A stretch of DNA of 64,000 nucleotides, taken from Polyodon spathula. Its lineage: Eukaryota > Chordata > Actinopteri > Acipenseriformes > Polyodontidae. This document shows, one piece after another, positions 24,125-37,300 of the stretch (position 1 is the first letter of the stretch; each line of letters begins with the position of its first letter). A program made the position numbers and the translations under genes. Location: contig NC_054558.1 in the NCBI RefSeq assembly GCF_017654505.1, positions 11,054,298 through 11,118,297 of the forward strand, written 5' to 3'. Under the pieces are notes generated by a model that was given only the letters and a program-made list of their open reading frames with translations, was not told where the DNA came from and searched no databases.

Positions 24125-24592
24125 TTGCACGGACATGCATTGTGTATGATTGTTTTATTTGTAAGGATGAGGACGCTGCTGCAGCAGCAAGGCTCAGGTG
24201 CACATTTACACATGAATGGGCAAGCTAATACCTCCACGCTTCAGGGGATCAGTGCAAGTCTGTGTATAGGGAACATACCTAATCGGGGATTTGATGGTTG
24301 CAAATGTAATAGAGGGATTGCAGTGTGTAGGAATGGGGTTGAACTGCATATTCAGTGTAAGCTAAACAGTCACTGTGGTGAAATGTCCATTGCAAAGCAC
24401 CTTTATAGGGATATGCCCTGTGTTACTATTCACAGCAAAATAGTAGAGTGCACTGCGACAGGAGCTCTTTTCATTGGGAAAGCAGAATGTCACATTCTTG
24501 TTTCATCTGATATGGAAGCTGAAATTGGATTCAGTTATCAAATGATTGCCCATCTAACACAACATAATGTACCTGCACTTGGCTTTCCTTGA
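24125..24592 (+). CDS. Unrecognised 155-codon ORF, possible retrocopy or exon remnant
   Basis: I do not recognise this protein. The frame starts MHGHALCMIV and ends PALGFP. It has a normal, non-repetitive amino-acid mix with about nine Cys residues and coding-like segments (SLCIGNIPNRGFDGCKCNRG, CGEMSIAKHLYRDMP). It has no signal peptide, membrane segment or obvious domain. There is no clear splice acceptor at the front. It is followed by an (AT)n tract 80 bases after the stop. It is intronless and isolated between lrig2 and magi3, so a retrocopy of a cellular gene, a piece of a transposon or a chance frame are all possible. Confidence 0.3.
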   Translation: MHGHALCMIVLFVRMRTLLQQQGSGAHLHMNGQANTSTLQGISASLCIGNIPNRGFDGCKCNRGIAVCRNGVELHIQCKLNSHCGEMSIAKHLYRDMPCVTIHSKIVECTATGALFIGKAECHILVSSDMEAEIGFSYQMIAHLTQHNVPALGFP

Positions 24593-24673
24593 CAGTACCG
24601 CACACAAATGCATTGGAAGTAATAGCCTTCAGGGGACAATATATAATTTAGACTGAAAATATTAATAAATGTT

Positions 24674-24674
<1 letters not shown>

Positions 24675-24757
<83 letters not shown>
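24675..24757. repeat. (AT)n microsatellite
   Basis: About 40 AT units. Confidence 0.97.
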
Positions 24758-24758
<1 letters not shown>

Positions 24759-25257
24759 GATTCTGTTTTGCAGAAACCTTGAGGTTTGATTCTATAAGCA
24801 TCTGATGATCTTCAACTGTAATAATCACAAATTGCATCATCACTTTGCATTATGAAAATAAAGCATATGTCTGTGGTAAACTGTGTTCTTACCTGAGCAT
24901 ATAGTTCTACTAGGGTCTCTTTGTAATTTCTTATTTGGGCAGTTTCTCTCAGGAAACAGGTAAGTTAAACAGCAATAAGCTTACATGCCACCAAACACTT
25001 TCAAACAAATGAATACTGGATGGTTATTGTGATCATAGGTTTGCAGCAGAATGGTTAAACACGCTTAGCCAAGTCTGGTCTGTGAAGGGGTTAAAATGCT
25101 ATATCTACAATTGAGAGTGTTCTTTTCTCCAGTTATAGTGACAGTGCTTTTTAGTGCCCTGTCCATGAAGCCTGAAAACCCAAGCACCTGGAATGAAAGC
25201 AGGTCACCTTGTCCATTTTATTAGGCTGTTGTTTGCCTGTTTGCCTCCAAAAGCCAA
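24758..25257. other. Intergenic stretch, nothing recognised
   Basis: Ordinary AT-rich sequence with no gene, RNA or repeat recognised. Confidence 0.4.
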
Positions 25258-25830
25258 AATGAGAAGACTGCACTAACATCCCAGCTTCACCTCTCAGAGA
25301 TTGCACTAACATCTCAGCTTCACCTCTCAGAGACTGCACTAACATCCCAGCTTCACCTCTCAGAGATTGCATTAACATCTCAGCTTCACCTCTCAGAGAC
25401 TGCACTAACATCTCAGCTTCACATGTCAGAGACTGCACTAACATCCCAGCTTCACCTCTCAGAGACTGCACTAACATCCCAGCTTCACCTCTCAGAGATT
25501 GCACTAACATCCCAGCTTCACCTCTCAGAGACTGCACTAACATCCCAGCTTCACCTCTCAGAGATTGCACTAACATCCCAGCTTCACCTCTCAGAGATTG
25601 CACTAACATCTCAGCTTCACCTCTCAGAGACTGCACTAACATCTCAGCTTCACATGTCAGAGATTGCATTAACATCTCAGCTTCACCTCTCAGAGACTGC
25701 ATTAACATCTCAGCCTCACATGTCAGAGATTGCATTAACATCTCAGCTTCACCTCTCAGAGATTGCATTAACATCTCAGCTTCACCTCTCAGAGATTTCA
25801 TTAATATCTCAGCTTCACATGCCAGTCTTT
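25258..25830. repeat. 33-bp minisatellite, about 17 units, open on both strands
   Basis: Units of the form GCACTAACATCCCAGCTT, CACCTCTCAGAGATT (33 bases). The length is a multiple of three and the unit has no stop in one frame of each strand. This creates artificial open frames of 216 codons (minus, 11-residue unit MLVQSLRGEAG) and 160 codons (plus, SEIALTSQLHL). Confidence 0.97.
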
Positions 25831-26203
25831 ACTGCGTATTTTGCATTGTTAGCTTTGTGCAGGGGATCCAGGAATTATTCAGAGCAGGCATGTGCATACC
25901 CTTGAGCCAGCCTTTCAGAATACATAATAATCAGAACAGTGAGTAAACTGGAGCTATGATCACTTGTGTTGTAGCATGCCATCTAGTGGTTGTAACCAGA
26001 AGAGTAATCATTTTAATAAAGGGCTCAATTTCTAGGATGTTCTCAGTAGACTGTGGATGTATTTTAGCTGCATTTTAGTTTAATGAGGACCATCCCAGTA
26101 CGAAATACATGAAAAGTAAAACAAATATCCACAAGTGTACAGCAAAGTGGTCTACATTGCTATTTGTCACTTTGGCAAAAATATGTTTGCCAGAAGCATT
26201 ATC

Positions 26204-26603
26204 TTGTCATATGCAGACAGGCTAAAAGAATTGAATCTGTTCAGTCTTGAACAAAGAAGACTACGTGGCGACCTAATTCAAGCATTCAAAATTCTAAAAG
26301 GTATTGACAGTGTCGACCCAAGGGACTTTTTCAGCCTGAAAAAAGAAACAAGGACCGGGGGTCACAAATGGAGTTTAGAAAAAGGGGCATTCAGAACAGA
26401 AAATAGGAGACACTTTTTTACACAGAGAATTGTGAGGGTCTGGAATCAACTCCCCAGTAATGTTGTTGAAGCTGACACCCTGGGATCCTTCAAGAAGCTG
26501 CTTGATGAGAGTCTGGGATCAATAAGCTACTAACAACCAAACGAGCAAGATGGGCCGAATGGCCTCCTCTCGTTTGTAAACTTTCTTATGTTCTTATGTT
26601 CTT
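26204..26603 (+). mobile_element. 5'-truncated CR1 fragment (ORF2 C-terminus and tail)
   Basis: It begins inside SYADRLKELNLFSLEQRR and runs intact to GSISY, the 3'UTR and two TTATGTTC units. It is very similar to the 3882-8120 copy, so it is a recent insertion. The open frame 26135-26533 fuses it to flanking sequence. Confidence 0.93.
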
Positions 26604-27543
26604 TTTATACAGTCTACCTGTGTAGGTAAGATAAAAGTCAAGGCAGCAGTTGCTGGAACGAGCCGAGTATGAGAGAAGATATATACAGCAGACTCCATCA
26701 GTGCTTCAACAAGTACTGGAACTGATGAACAAAGCCAGAATGGCTGTGTACCAACTGCATATCTTGATATCCTTGAATAGGTCAATCATGCCATTTTCAC
26801 ATGCATGAGGAGCTCAGTGGTATCCCATTGCACTCTTCCAGAGTGATCACTGCAGAACAGGGTAAGAAATGCAGAACTCAAACACAATCAGGAATATTGT
26901 TCAATTGCGGTCTGGCTCATTTCATGTTTCCCAGTCCACCTGACCTCATCAAGCAGGATCCCAGTGTGAAAGGGATTGCATGTGTCTGTTAGCTTGCAAT
27001 GTCAAATCCCATTGCGTGCTGCACAGGGGGATCTTATGCTTCTTGAGGTTTTATATTCAGCTGCTGTACAAGTGTTGCCACTCTGTAGAGTATGGAAATG
27101 CACTCACCCATGTGCCTAGATTGCCTTTGTTATAGTATCCCCACACATTAAGAGAACATGATTCATTTTCTATGATGGTGCTCATTAATTGAGACACACT
27201 AGTAACAGTTGAGCATAATGTTGGGTGAGTGTGAAGTTCCTCTAATACACATTATGCCCTGAAAGACCAGTATGTGCTATTCAGTATAGTGGCTTCTTGC
27301 AGAGAATACCCTATTGAGCCACATTGCTAGTTGTTTGTGGAATGAGATCGTGGCCACTCAGCTGCTTCACTTCCTGACTAGTAATTTTGTCCTTGAGTTG
27401 TTCCCGTCATGTTTGAGAGCAGCAAATAACTCAGAGACAACTCTATTTAGGATGTGTGATGATGATGCCATAGCTTTCAGCAGCCAAAATGGGTCCTATG
27501 ACATTGCTTATCCTTCAGAATAGAACAGCTGCCTTAAAACCAT
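26604..27543. other. Intergenic stretch, nothing recognised
   Basis: Short open frames only, and no recognisable domain or repeat. Confidence 0.4.
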
Positions 27544-27812
27544 TGATCATACCATTCCAGCATGCTGATACTATTCAATGATCATACCATTCCAGCATGC
27601 TGATACTATTCAATGATCATACTATTCCAGCATGCTGATACTATTCAATGATCATACCATTCCAGCATGCTGATACTAATCAATGATCATACCATTCCAG
27701 CATGCTGATACTATTCAATGATCATACCATTCCAGCATGCTGATACTATTCAATGATCATACCATTCCAGCATGCTGATACTATTCAATGATCATACCAT
27801 TCCAGCATGCTG
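27544..27812. repeat. 35-bp minisatellite, about 7.7 units
   Basis: Units of TGATCATACCATTCCAGC, ATGCTGATACTATTCAA with rare single-base changes. Confidence 0.96.
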
Positions 27813-28149
27813 ATATGAGTATTCCATTACAAGTAAGTTATTACCTTGATTATCCACATTTGTTACAATAATATTTAGTGCTTCAGAGAATCATTTTTAA
27901 CCCATTTGAAAACCACTGTAAGTAAATTATTTATACTGGGGTTGAGAACAGTCGCATATTTTATTTAAAAATGCTTCCTTTACTTAAAAGGGTTTTCTTT
28001 TATTAAACAAAAGCTGCAATAAGATAAATATTCAAGTTTAATAAGCCTTCTCTTGAGCAGCAAATCTTCATATTGCCCTAAACTTCAAAACATATGAATA
28101 GATGTATATATTTTATAAGAATATAAGAATTAAAGAATAAGACACTTTA

Positions 28150-28690
28150 ATTACACACAACACAAACAGACATGTCTCCTGACAGTGGGTGCTCTAGTGC
28201 AGGTAAGTGGTGAAAGACAAACACAGATTAACAATGGTGCAGTGTAGTCCAGGGTTCAGTGCTGGCGTGCAGAGACAGCTCCCAGTTCGTGTTAGCCATC
28301 TAGCGAAACAATAATAAATCGCTGACAAACAAACAAAACATGAAACACTCACGGTACTTTTAATTCTCTCCGTATCGTCCTTGTAATTAAACCATAGACC
28401 AAGGAACAGATCACTCAGGCCACTTTCCCTAAATACCCTCTGTCACGCCTTCTTTCAGTGGTGCGGCCATTCATGTATCCTCCAATCCGAGAGTGACATA
28501 TCGCCTACCATTAAGGTGCTAACTTCTGGTATCGTGGCCCCGCACCCTTCCTCCCAACTGACCCTGGAATGAACTGCCAAACCATCCATTACAGGGCACT
28601 CTGCTATAACTCCGGTTATATAGAACCCTCACAGCTTGAAAGGGAGAAGGTTGATTAGGATTCATTTGCGCTGTCACATACATACATACA
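28150..28690 (-). mobile_element. Possible LTR-like repeat, related to 57160-57450
   Basis: Segments such as GTTAGCCATCTAG, then ACAAACAAAC..AAACACTCACG, are shared in order with about 57190-57290. This shows a dispersed family. On the minus strand the block would start TGTGACAGCGCAAATG, similar to the TGTGGCA starts of LTR-like blocks near 59180 and 62420. Boundaries and class are uncertain. Confidence 0.35.
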
Positions 28691-28958
28691 TAAAGGCAAG
28701 AAGGGCCAGTTTGGTGCATGTGTGAGTGTGAGTGACTTTACTATATAATTAGGTCATTCGCATTGGCTTTGCAGTTCTCATTTTGACTGCAGATGCATTC
28801 CTAATCTGATGCAAAGCCGCTGAGCAAACAACCCCCAACCCCCCAGTGGGATTGTTGAAATTGTAGATGATACAGTTCAGACTGAAATAGCTCACACACA
28901 CACACACACACACGACATACCCATGAAAAAGACAGTCCTTCAGAAAAAGGGATTTGAG

Positions 28959-28964
28959 TTTATT
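28959..28964 (-). terminator. lrig2: Candidate lrig2 polyadenylation signal AATAAA
   Basis: It reads AATAAA on the minus strand, and is the first such hexamer I found after the lrig2 stop codon at 31349. If used, the 3'UTR is about 2.4 kb and includes a SINE. Long 3'UTRs are plausible for this gene, but usage is inferred. Confidence 0.4.
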
Positions 28965-31348
28965 GTTTCAAGGTCACTATATATCACAAGAAACAAACAT
29001 ATTTTACACATGCTTTACAGAATGTACATTTAGTCGACAGCATTTTAAACACATACTGCAAAGGGAACCGTTACACGATACAGCAAGACAGCATTTTATC
29101 AATATTTCCAGCATAGAGCGTAAATGCTGAGACTTTGGTATTTATGCAATCAGTACAAACATAGCAGTATAAAAAGTATAATAGATATCATGTTATATAA
29201 CATTTTGCCCCAAAGCAATACACACTGAAAGCTAGACCATTGTGTGCATCAACAGACCTGTTCAACATGTTACTGTATGACATCAACCATGAAGACTGGC
29301 GTGATTGAAATGTTAATCCATTGCCAAACACGGCCAGCTTTTACCAAACTGCACAACGGGCTTTCATTCCCACAGCTCAAACATGAGGACGATACGTTCA
29401 GGGAAACACATGCCGTATAAAAAGGAAGCATCATGAAATCAAAATACTGTCACCGCATTACAACTTAAGGCCAAATAGTTACTTATTTTAAGACAACAAA
29501 AAGAACAAAAACAAGTTTAAGGCCAGATTTGTGCAAACAAAACATTTACATTTTGAGAAATTATTTTTGCCAATGATATGCAAGACAGCAATAGAGAAAA
29601 CACATTCTCCAAATTCAATACTTGTTGTTAACCACATTCTATAAAAAACAATTACTAATATTTCTTAAACAACCAATAGTCTATATTGAACGGATTAATC
29701 AATCAAATCGTTAAACTGTTCTACGTGAATTTGGAGTGGAACCTGAACTGTGTCACATCAGTATTTCAATACTGTATTAGCTTTCAAAGCATGAAGGTCC
29801 TCATCATTTAAGCATTCTTTACATGTAAAAGATAATCAACGCAGTTCATGGAAATCTTGGACTGGGACAGCAGGCAGTTATTATAATTAAAAAAATACAA
29901 AACTAGCGCCACATCCAGTAAAGGCGCTCCGCGTGGAATGCAGGACGCACCCTATATCCTGGACGTCGCTGGTTCGAGTCCAGGCTATTCCATTACCAAC
30001 CATGGATGGGAATTCCCAGGGGGTGGCACACAATTGGGCGAGCGTCGCCTGGGGGCAGGGTTTAGGTTAGCCAGTGTCCTCGGCTCACCCTACACCAGTG
30101 ACCCCTGTAATCTGGCCAGCAGCCTGCGGGCTTGCCTGTAAGCAGCCCGGAGCTGCGTTGTGAGACTGCAGTGTGAAAAGAAGCCGACGGCACACGCTTC
30201 GGAGGACAGCGTTCGTCTTCGCCGCTCTCGAGTCAGCGCATGTTTAAAGAAAGTATGCAGTGGACCTATGGAAAGATCTGATTAAATCTGTTTACTTTCA
30301 TTTTGTTTTTTGAAGGTAGTGCCAATAAATGTACTACTGAATATAAAGAAGATTATTCTTCTCATAAGTGCAAATTCATTTAATTGAAGAGTCCTCAACT
30401 TGATTCTGTGCATCTACCAGATTCTGACAACACTTAAGAGAAATCCCAGGAGACACAGGATTAGAACCCAACCAGCAGGAATGACCAGTTTCTTAGCAGA
30501 GCAGACATCAACATTTAGAATGGACAGTACAAGATCATACCTGGGACAGCTTAAGTTCCTGCCTTTCTCCAAAGCAAAAGTTAATTGTATGTGGCCAAAA
30601 TCCATGATTGTTCATTTTCAATACACCATGTTATACTTATAAACTGAAAAATGAAAACGATAACAAAGTACCACAATACTCAATTAATATAATTTAGCAC
30701 ATGAAACAATGACATATATATAGATACACACACATTTTACATTTAAAGTTTACATATAAAAAATATGAATGCAAGTTTATATAGGTCAGAAGTTTGCTAA
30801 AGAAAAAGTGTGCACAGCTCAGATTTGACAGTGAAAAATGAAGAGGGCTGTGCTTGCAATAAGAATATATCCATTTCTGAGTGACCTTTTATCATGAATA
30901 CAAAAGACCATCCTGAAGCTCTGGCACTACAGCAGTAGTGCTTTCTGAACCACATTATTAAACCCTGCTTTACACCAGGTAACCAAGGCATTTCTGCAGT
31001 ACCATTACGTAAATGAAAACTCACTGGAACACAGGTGAGCGAAAGCTACTTTTCTCACATTTTCTAATGTACAGTGTGGGTGCTTGAGTCCAAGCTGATT
31101 AAGGCGGCAACAGCTCAAGTAATGACTTCAAAAACTATTAAATACTAAAATCGGTCAAAAATGCTTAACACAGGGCACAAGTAATAAATGAAGTATCAAC
31201 TTTTCTATGTTAAAATGCTTCATCGCACAAGAAACAGGACTGTTTCTTGAAATGTAAACTCGCACATATGCATTTTTTGGCGTTTAGTGTAGTCATTTGG
31301 AGGTAGTGACTTCCTCAGATGAGGCGGCTTCTGCTCTATTTGGAAGCT
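28965..31348 (-). other. lrig2: Inferred lrig2 3'UTR
   Basis: AT-rich sequence directly after the lrig2 stop, without recognisable coding potential. It contains the SINE at about 29905-30290. The extent is set by the candidate AATAAA at 28959-28964 and is an inference. Confidence 0.4.
29905..30290 (+). mobile_element. tRNA-derived SINE, copy 1
   Basis: The head resembles a tRNA promoter, with a box A-like stretch near 29913 (ACATCCAGTAAAGGC) and box B GGTTCGAGTCC near 29970. A family-specific body follows (CGTCGCCTGGGGGCAG, GACCCCTGTAATCTGGCC, CACACGCTTCGGAGGACAG). The same body occurs at 41872-42330. It inserted in the sense opposite to lrig2. Confidence 0.85.
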
Positions 31349-31596
31349 TTAGGGTTCCTGTCTGTTTTGAGGAGTCCTGTTGGAATCAAAGCTGTGCTCC
31401 TGTGCTGCATGCTGGAATGGTTTGGAGGGTGCTGAGCACTCAAGGTCACCCTCCTCCTCCATCTCCTCCTCCTCATCTTCTCTACCAACACGTGCACAGG
31501 GGTTTGCAGGTACATTCACTGGCTGCTGGGAGAAGTTGGAATGTGAAACAAGTCCCGTGTCTTGATTTAACACCCACAACGGTCGGGAATGGCTTT
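31349..31596 (-). CDS. lrig2: lrig2 exon 17 (C-terminal tail, stop)
   Basis: Acceptor TTTCTAG at 31597. It encodes the end of the cytoplasmic tail (residues 934-1015), including SNFSQQPV, which is conserved in LRIG2, and ends NRQEP. A Glu-rich run ([12 protein letters not shown]) from a GGA-type simple repeat is not in the human protein as I recall it. Confidence 0.9.
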
Positions 31597-34265
31597 CTAG
31601 AAAGAAAAAATAAGAATACATTTAAGAACCATATTGTTTCTTTCCAAATACCAGGGAGACTGCCCAGTATATCATGCAAATGTGATACAAAACAGTAACG
31701 CTGTTTTGGTTAAAGCATTCTTCTATGCAAAAAACCCACTTGATTAATCCCCCCAAAGCCAATGTTAGTAATCAGTACTGTGCAGTGACGCAGACAGGTG
31801 CACGAGCTTGTATGCAGTGGGACTATTCTGGAAAAGACTGTAGAAAGCAAGACGTCAATAAATCAAGTGACAGGCTATGAAGTGGTCTTTTTCAATGTTA
31901 CTGTCACAGCTTACCATGCTGGTGTACAGTAATGAACATTTATAAACATGGTGTAAAATAATGCAGGTTTATAAAACATCACAGCTTCAGGCACATTGAT
32001 TTACACATGCAACTGATGAAGTAAATGTATCTTCTCTGAAAACTGCATGTAACCAAGTACAGGTCCATGTGACTCTGCACAAACTATAATGTGTAATTAT
32101 TTTTAAATAACAATTCACCAGTGCTGCACTTCTGAGAAGAAGCTTTTAGATGTATCCTGTCATGGTTGGTCAGAAATACAGACATGTCCTTGTTTGCGAT
32201 TAACCCATCTAGGGCTGGGTCCTCTTGATGCGCATGGGCAGGTAAGCAGTCCTCTTCACTAAGGTAGGCATATGGACAGTACTCCCGGGTCCTTGAATAC
32301 ATGTTGGCATTGTCATAGCAATCAGAACAAATGACCAGCGGCTCAGTACCTATTACAGGAGGATTAGAGAGAAGCGGGTCACCGACTTGAACTTCACTGA
32401 ACAATGACGGCAAAACCCTAAATTAGGTCTTCTAACCAGGTATTAGTTTCCCAAGAGACAAACTTGTCAGAATGTACAGGTCATTTTTTTTTTTTTTTTT
32501 AAACACATCAAGTCTAAGCAGTGCTTGCTACCTAGAAGTTTGTAGACTCAGTACAGACTTCCACCTTTTGGTCCAGGTGTTGTTTTCCATGGTTGAGGAG
32601 AAGCATTATAAAGGGTCACCAAGCCCCCCCACCCCTCACTTTGCTCACGGTACAGGTAGTGCAGTTGAGCTCCAGCAATGTATTTCTAAAGTAAGAACCC
32701 ATAAGAGATATAAGGCTGCAGGAGGACCTCCTACCCGAGCTGGCCTGCACATATCCTTCTTGCGACTCCTCTGGCGGGAAGCCAGTCCTCCCACTGAATA
32801 AGCAGCCCATCCTGCTGTGCAAGCTGGAGGCCAGAAAAGGGTTGACATCCATATCCACTTCACTCCCAGAGCCCACATAACAAATACCTCATTGAAAAAC
32901 AACAAAACAAGTATTTATACACTACAGATTACAAGCATGTAAAAAACAGCCCACTTATGTGAAAGTGTGTTTCCATTTAGCAGGAACTTCAGTTTGTCAA
33001 ACCTCTGTATATGCACAGGAAGTACACCAAAAGATGAGTGTTCTTTATTCTTGTCCTACATGATCAATGAATCTGCCAGTAGCCTCATTACAGAGAGGGA
33101 GTTACATCTTACCATCTGTTCCCTTGTGGACATAGCCATTAGATGAAGGGGGCATTAGCTGCTGGTGACTCCCGGCTTCAGAGTTACTATAGACCTCCTG
33201 AGGCTCTGATAGTGTTCCTTGAGAGGACAGATAACTGGGAATGTCACCTGGCAAATTCATGTCATCTAAAAGAAACAAGCAAATACACACATTTAAATGC
33301 AGTTGCACAAGTATACATAGAAGTTGCTGTTTGCAATTTTATAACCAAGATCTTTTAAAATACAATCCGTGGTTCTCAATAACAATAAGAACACCTCAAC
33401 TCTAGCTCTTTTGCAGCTGTGCATGGTTACAGCCTCACTAACTTTGCCAAATGTGTTTCTTCCATAATTGGAAAGTTGCTGTTAAAATATTTAAATTACC
33501 TGTGTTAGTAATGCTATAATCTTCATTTTTCCTTCTCATGTGATAAATGACAATAACCCAGACAAGAGAGGTGCCCACAACGCAGCACACAACCACGATG
33601 ATCACGATTCCCACAGTAGTCCATCCATCCTCTTCATAAGGACTGCTGCCCTGAGCAGGGTCACAGTTTGGAGAAGGAACAATGTTTAAGAAGATGTGGC
33701 CCCGCTCTGTACCCAACGTGTTTGACATGATGCAAGTGTATTTCCCAGCATCCCCCGGATCAGTGTCCACAATGATCAGCAGCTGGTTGGCTGCAGCAAA
33801 GAAGTGCCGCTCCGTAAGCACCAAGGGGCCGTCATCCTTCGTCCAGTTCAGTCGAGGAGGGGGGCTGCCGCCAGCTATACACTGCAGCACTGCCGTCTCC
33901 CCTCTAGCTACCACTCGGTCCTCCAAGGGTCGGACAAAAGAGGGAGTTTCTGGAAGGAAACAGGAGTGTTCTCAAAAACCACTTCAATAAATGCATACAT
34001 AAATAAATAAAAATAGTCACTTTCACAAAACCCAACCTTCATTTACTGGGCGTTTTGCTTCACAGTAATATTATATCAAAACACAAGCAGGGAGAGGTGC
34101 AGCCAACAACCACAACCCTTATTGTGTTGAAATCAATTGTAACTTCTAAAATAATAGAAAAATAATGCTAATAATAAAATCCAAACACGTCAGCCTGAGC
34201 CAGTGGAAATTGCAGTTGGCTGGGCTACTAGCATTGACTCAACAGATCCTTTTATAGAAGCAAAG

Positions 34266-34333
<68 letters not shown>

Positions 34334-37300
34334 ATCCAGGGCTCGTGAATCACTTGAACCCTTAATGGAACTAATATACCTAATCAGAGCGTTATAATTA
34401 TTTTAAACAGTTGGGAGATTTCATGTTAAATATAAAATTATACAAGGAACTTGAATTCGCCAACTTTTTGTAAGATAAACAGTTTAAAAAAAAGTCAAAT
34501 TAAGCAAATTATTGGTTCAATTAAGGTTGACTTAAGTAATGGATGAAAAACGAGCAGGACAGCGGGTCCCCAGGACCAGGCTTGAGAACCACTGCTCTAA
34601 TGTTAGATCCTGTTGTCGTTTTTAGGTTCATTGTGCGCCCTCTGCATGGCAGCCAGCCACACTGCAGCTTCCTGACGGGTGTGTAAATCGCGATTTCAAT
34701 GGCTGTGCGGTTACCCAATACCACGATCATTACAAAATTCTTAGAAATAAAAATACATTTCAGAATTACTTGTATTTCATACAAAAAAAAAAAAATCACA
34801 TTAGCAATGAGTTTTACACATTGTACATCCTGCAACGTTACTGTGGATCACTAAGTTACCGAGATGCGGTTGTTGATGGCATTTAGATTCAGGTATTCAT
34901 GAAAGAGAAAGTCGGTAATCCAGAGCAGCACTGCGATTGCTTTACTGCAAAGAAACAAAAAAACAGCGACTTTCATGTTCCAAAAGTCTACTGAAAACCG
35001 TGAAACACAAAACACATTAAATTGACCTGACAGAGGCGCTTGTTTGTGCAAATATCCCTCTCGAAAAACTGGACAACCAAAAGTTACGTAAACTCTTCAG
35101 GACTGAGGCTTTTACTGAATTGGTAAAACAGTCTGGTTGCTCGTCGGTGGTCACTGATGAGTCGACTGATGCCCAAGATCAGTAAGGGTTACACATTGTA
35201 TTTGTTTTGCAAGATCTAAATGGTGAGCATGCACCTGACGTACTGGAACTGAAAGCTGTCCTTGCAGGTACACTTTACCTACAGACTGTTAATTACAGCA
35301 ACGTTTCACAAGCTATTGTAAAGTGCTTGAATAACTTTGTCGTTGATTTTGATGATGTCAGTGCATTTCTCTCTATATTTGATGTTTACAAAAATAATAA
35401 TAAATCTGTACACATAATTTATAAAAATAGTTCTGTGCACATTCCGTGAAATATGATACTTTACCTGTGACACTGCTGTGAATTTGAAAGAACTTCTGCG
35501 ATTTTCACAGGGCCTTATTTATAACACCACGACAAATCAAATCTAACATAACACAGTTTGTCATGTGTTTTTTTTTCTGGTTTGTTTCTCTTGAGAACAC
35601 AGTTCACAGTTTAAAATCCAGACCTAGCCGTTTTGTAACACACAGTCCGTACCATGCAAGGCTGTTTGTTTTACTATACAGTCCAGGCAATCCAAGGCTG
35701 TTTTGCACTACACACAGTCTATGCAGTTTCACACAGGGTCATTTTTCAAAAGTGCTGCCACACAGGCTACACAAAATATTATCAATGCCATTTTAATAGT
35801 GCTCAGTTTGGCATATATTCCATGCAGGTTAATAGCATTCACTTTCCTTGTGCAATCACACAGTTTGACAATGACTTTCCTTGGGCATGCACAGTAAAAA
35901 GGTTCCCCCACAGGTAAGCAGGGGAGTATTTAACAAGTGTCCATACTACTTCATGGAACTCTTCAAACAGGTATACACAGCATACAGTTTAAAAATTCAC
36001 AACAGTTGCTCAAGCCTAATAATGGAACACATGGGTCTCTACTCCCATTCACAGCCACGCACTTTCAGCTGCTTTGGTTAGGCTTCGTCATTCACTGGAT
36101 ACACTTTTTAAATTACGCGAGTCGTCACAAACGATATCACGTGGAGATAGCTGGAGAGAAAAGAAAATGCAGGGTTATGAACCGTTAGATAAAACTCAAA
36201 CCTAGTTTTATGTATAAATTAGACTTAGCAAAAAATCACTGGAAAAAATCACTGTTTTGTTTAATTTGCAAGCAAAGTTTATTGTATAAGGGGAGTGCCA
36301 GTAGTTTGCAGTGTCATTTATGTGCAAAACACTCCTTTGCTGAGGCATGACCATCTTTAAACAAGAAAGGAGAACCGTTAGGCATGTCCAACCGTGTCAC
36401 AACTCAGAGCAAACTACGCGGGGGCGCTTCAAAACAAAACCAGCGCGTGCTTCAAAACAAAACCAGCGGGCGCAGTTCAAATATCTACAGACTTCCCTCA
36501 AGAAACACAACAACAATGCAGATTAAAACAAGTGTATGTTCAAGAAGTCTGTAGGGAAATCTGTTGTTACTGAAGCTGACACCCTGGGATCCTTCAAGTA
36601 GCTGCTTGATGAGATTCTGGGATCAATAAGCTACTAACAACCAAAATGAGCAAGATGGGCCGAATGGCCTCCTCTCGTTGTAAGTTTATGTTCTTAAGAG
36701 AGAACGGAAATTGAGGATGACCTTAGTAAATCAGAGGTCGTGAGTGGTTGGCGATTTCTGGACATCTATGGCTAATGACAGTGCCTTGGGTATCATAATG
36801 CGCAGCAGAATTTCTGGTGGGCAGAATTGAAGCGATATTGAAGCGAATACAATGCATGACATATGACTTTAGGCATTAGTAAAACTGAATTTGACAGCGT
36901 AAAAGTGCTGCACACACTTTGCAACCTGGGATCAGAAAAGCTTTGAAAATTGCTTCTATTGATAATCCGTCACACTGCTGTAAAATTGCCAGTCATTTCA
37001 AACACACCTCAGCCAACCAAGTGGAACTTTGTGCAAATGAAACAGCTAGGACTTGGCCTTAGGAATAGAACAGGACGTTACCACACGATGGAAGAGTACG
37101 CTGAAGTTGGTCAACAGTCTACTTCAGGTAAAAGATGTAGTGCAGGGTACATTAGTAAATCAAGAGAAACAGTGATGAAAAACAAAATGAACTGCCATAA
37201 ATGTGACTCTTCTATGGTCCTAACCCTAATGTTTAGGTAGGGGTGTGTGTGTGTTGGAATTAAGAACTGGTTTAAATTCTCTCAGCTGGTCCGTCTTTCT

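Noticed and set aside
25151..25905. Long open frames on both strands (216 and 160 codons)
   Set aside because: They are produced by a 33-bp minisatellite whose unit length is a multiple of three. No start context, splice sites or domain support a gene.
29905..29985. tRNA gene
   Set aside because: Boxes A and B are recognisable, but no full cloverleaf is seen and the same body follows at 41872. It is a SINE head, not a tRNA gene.
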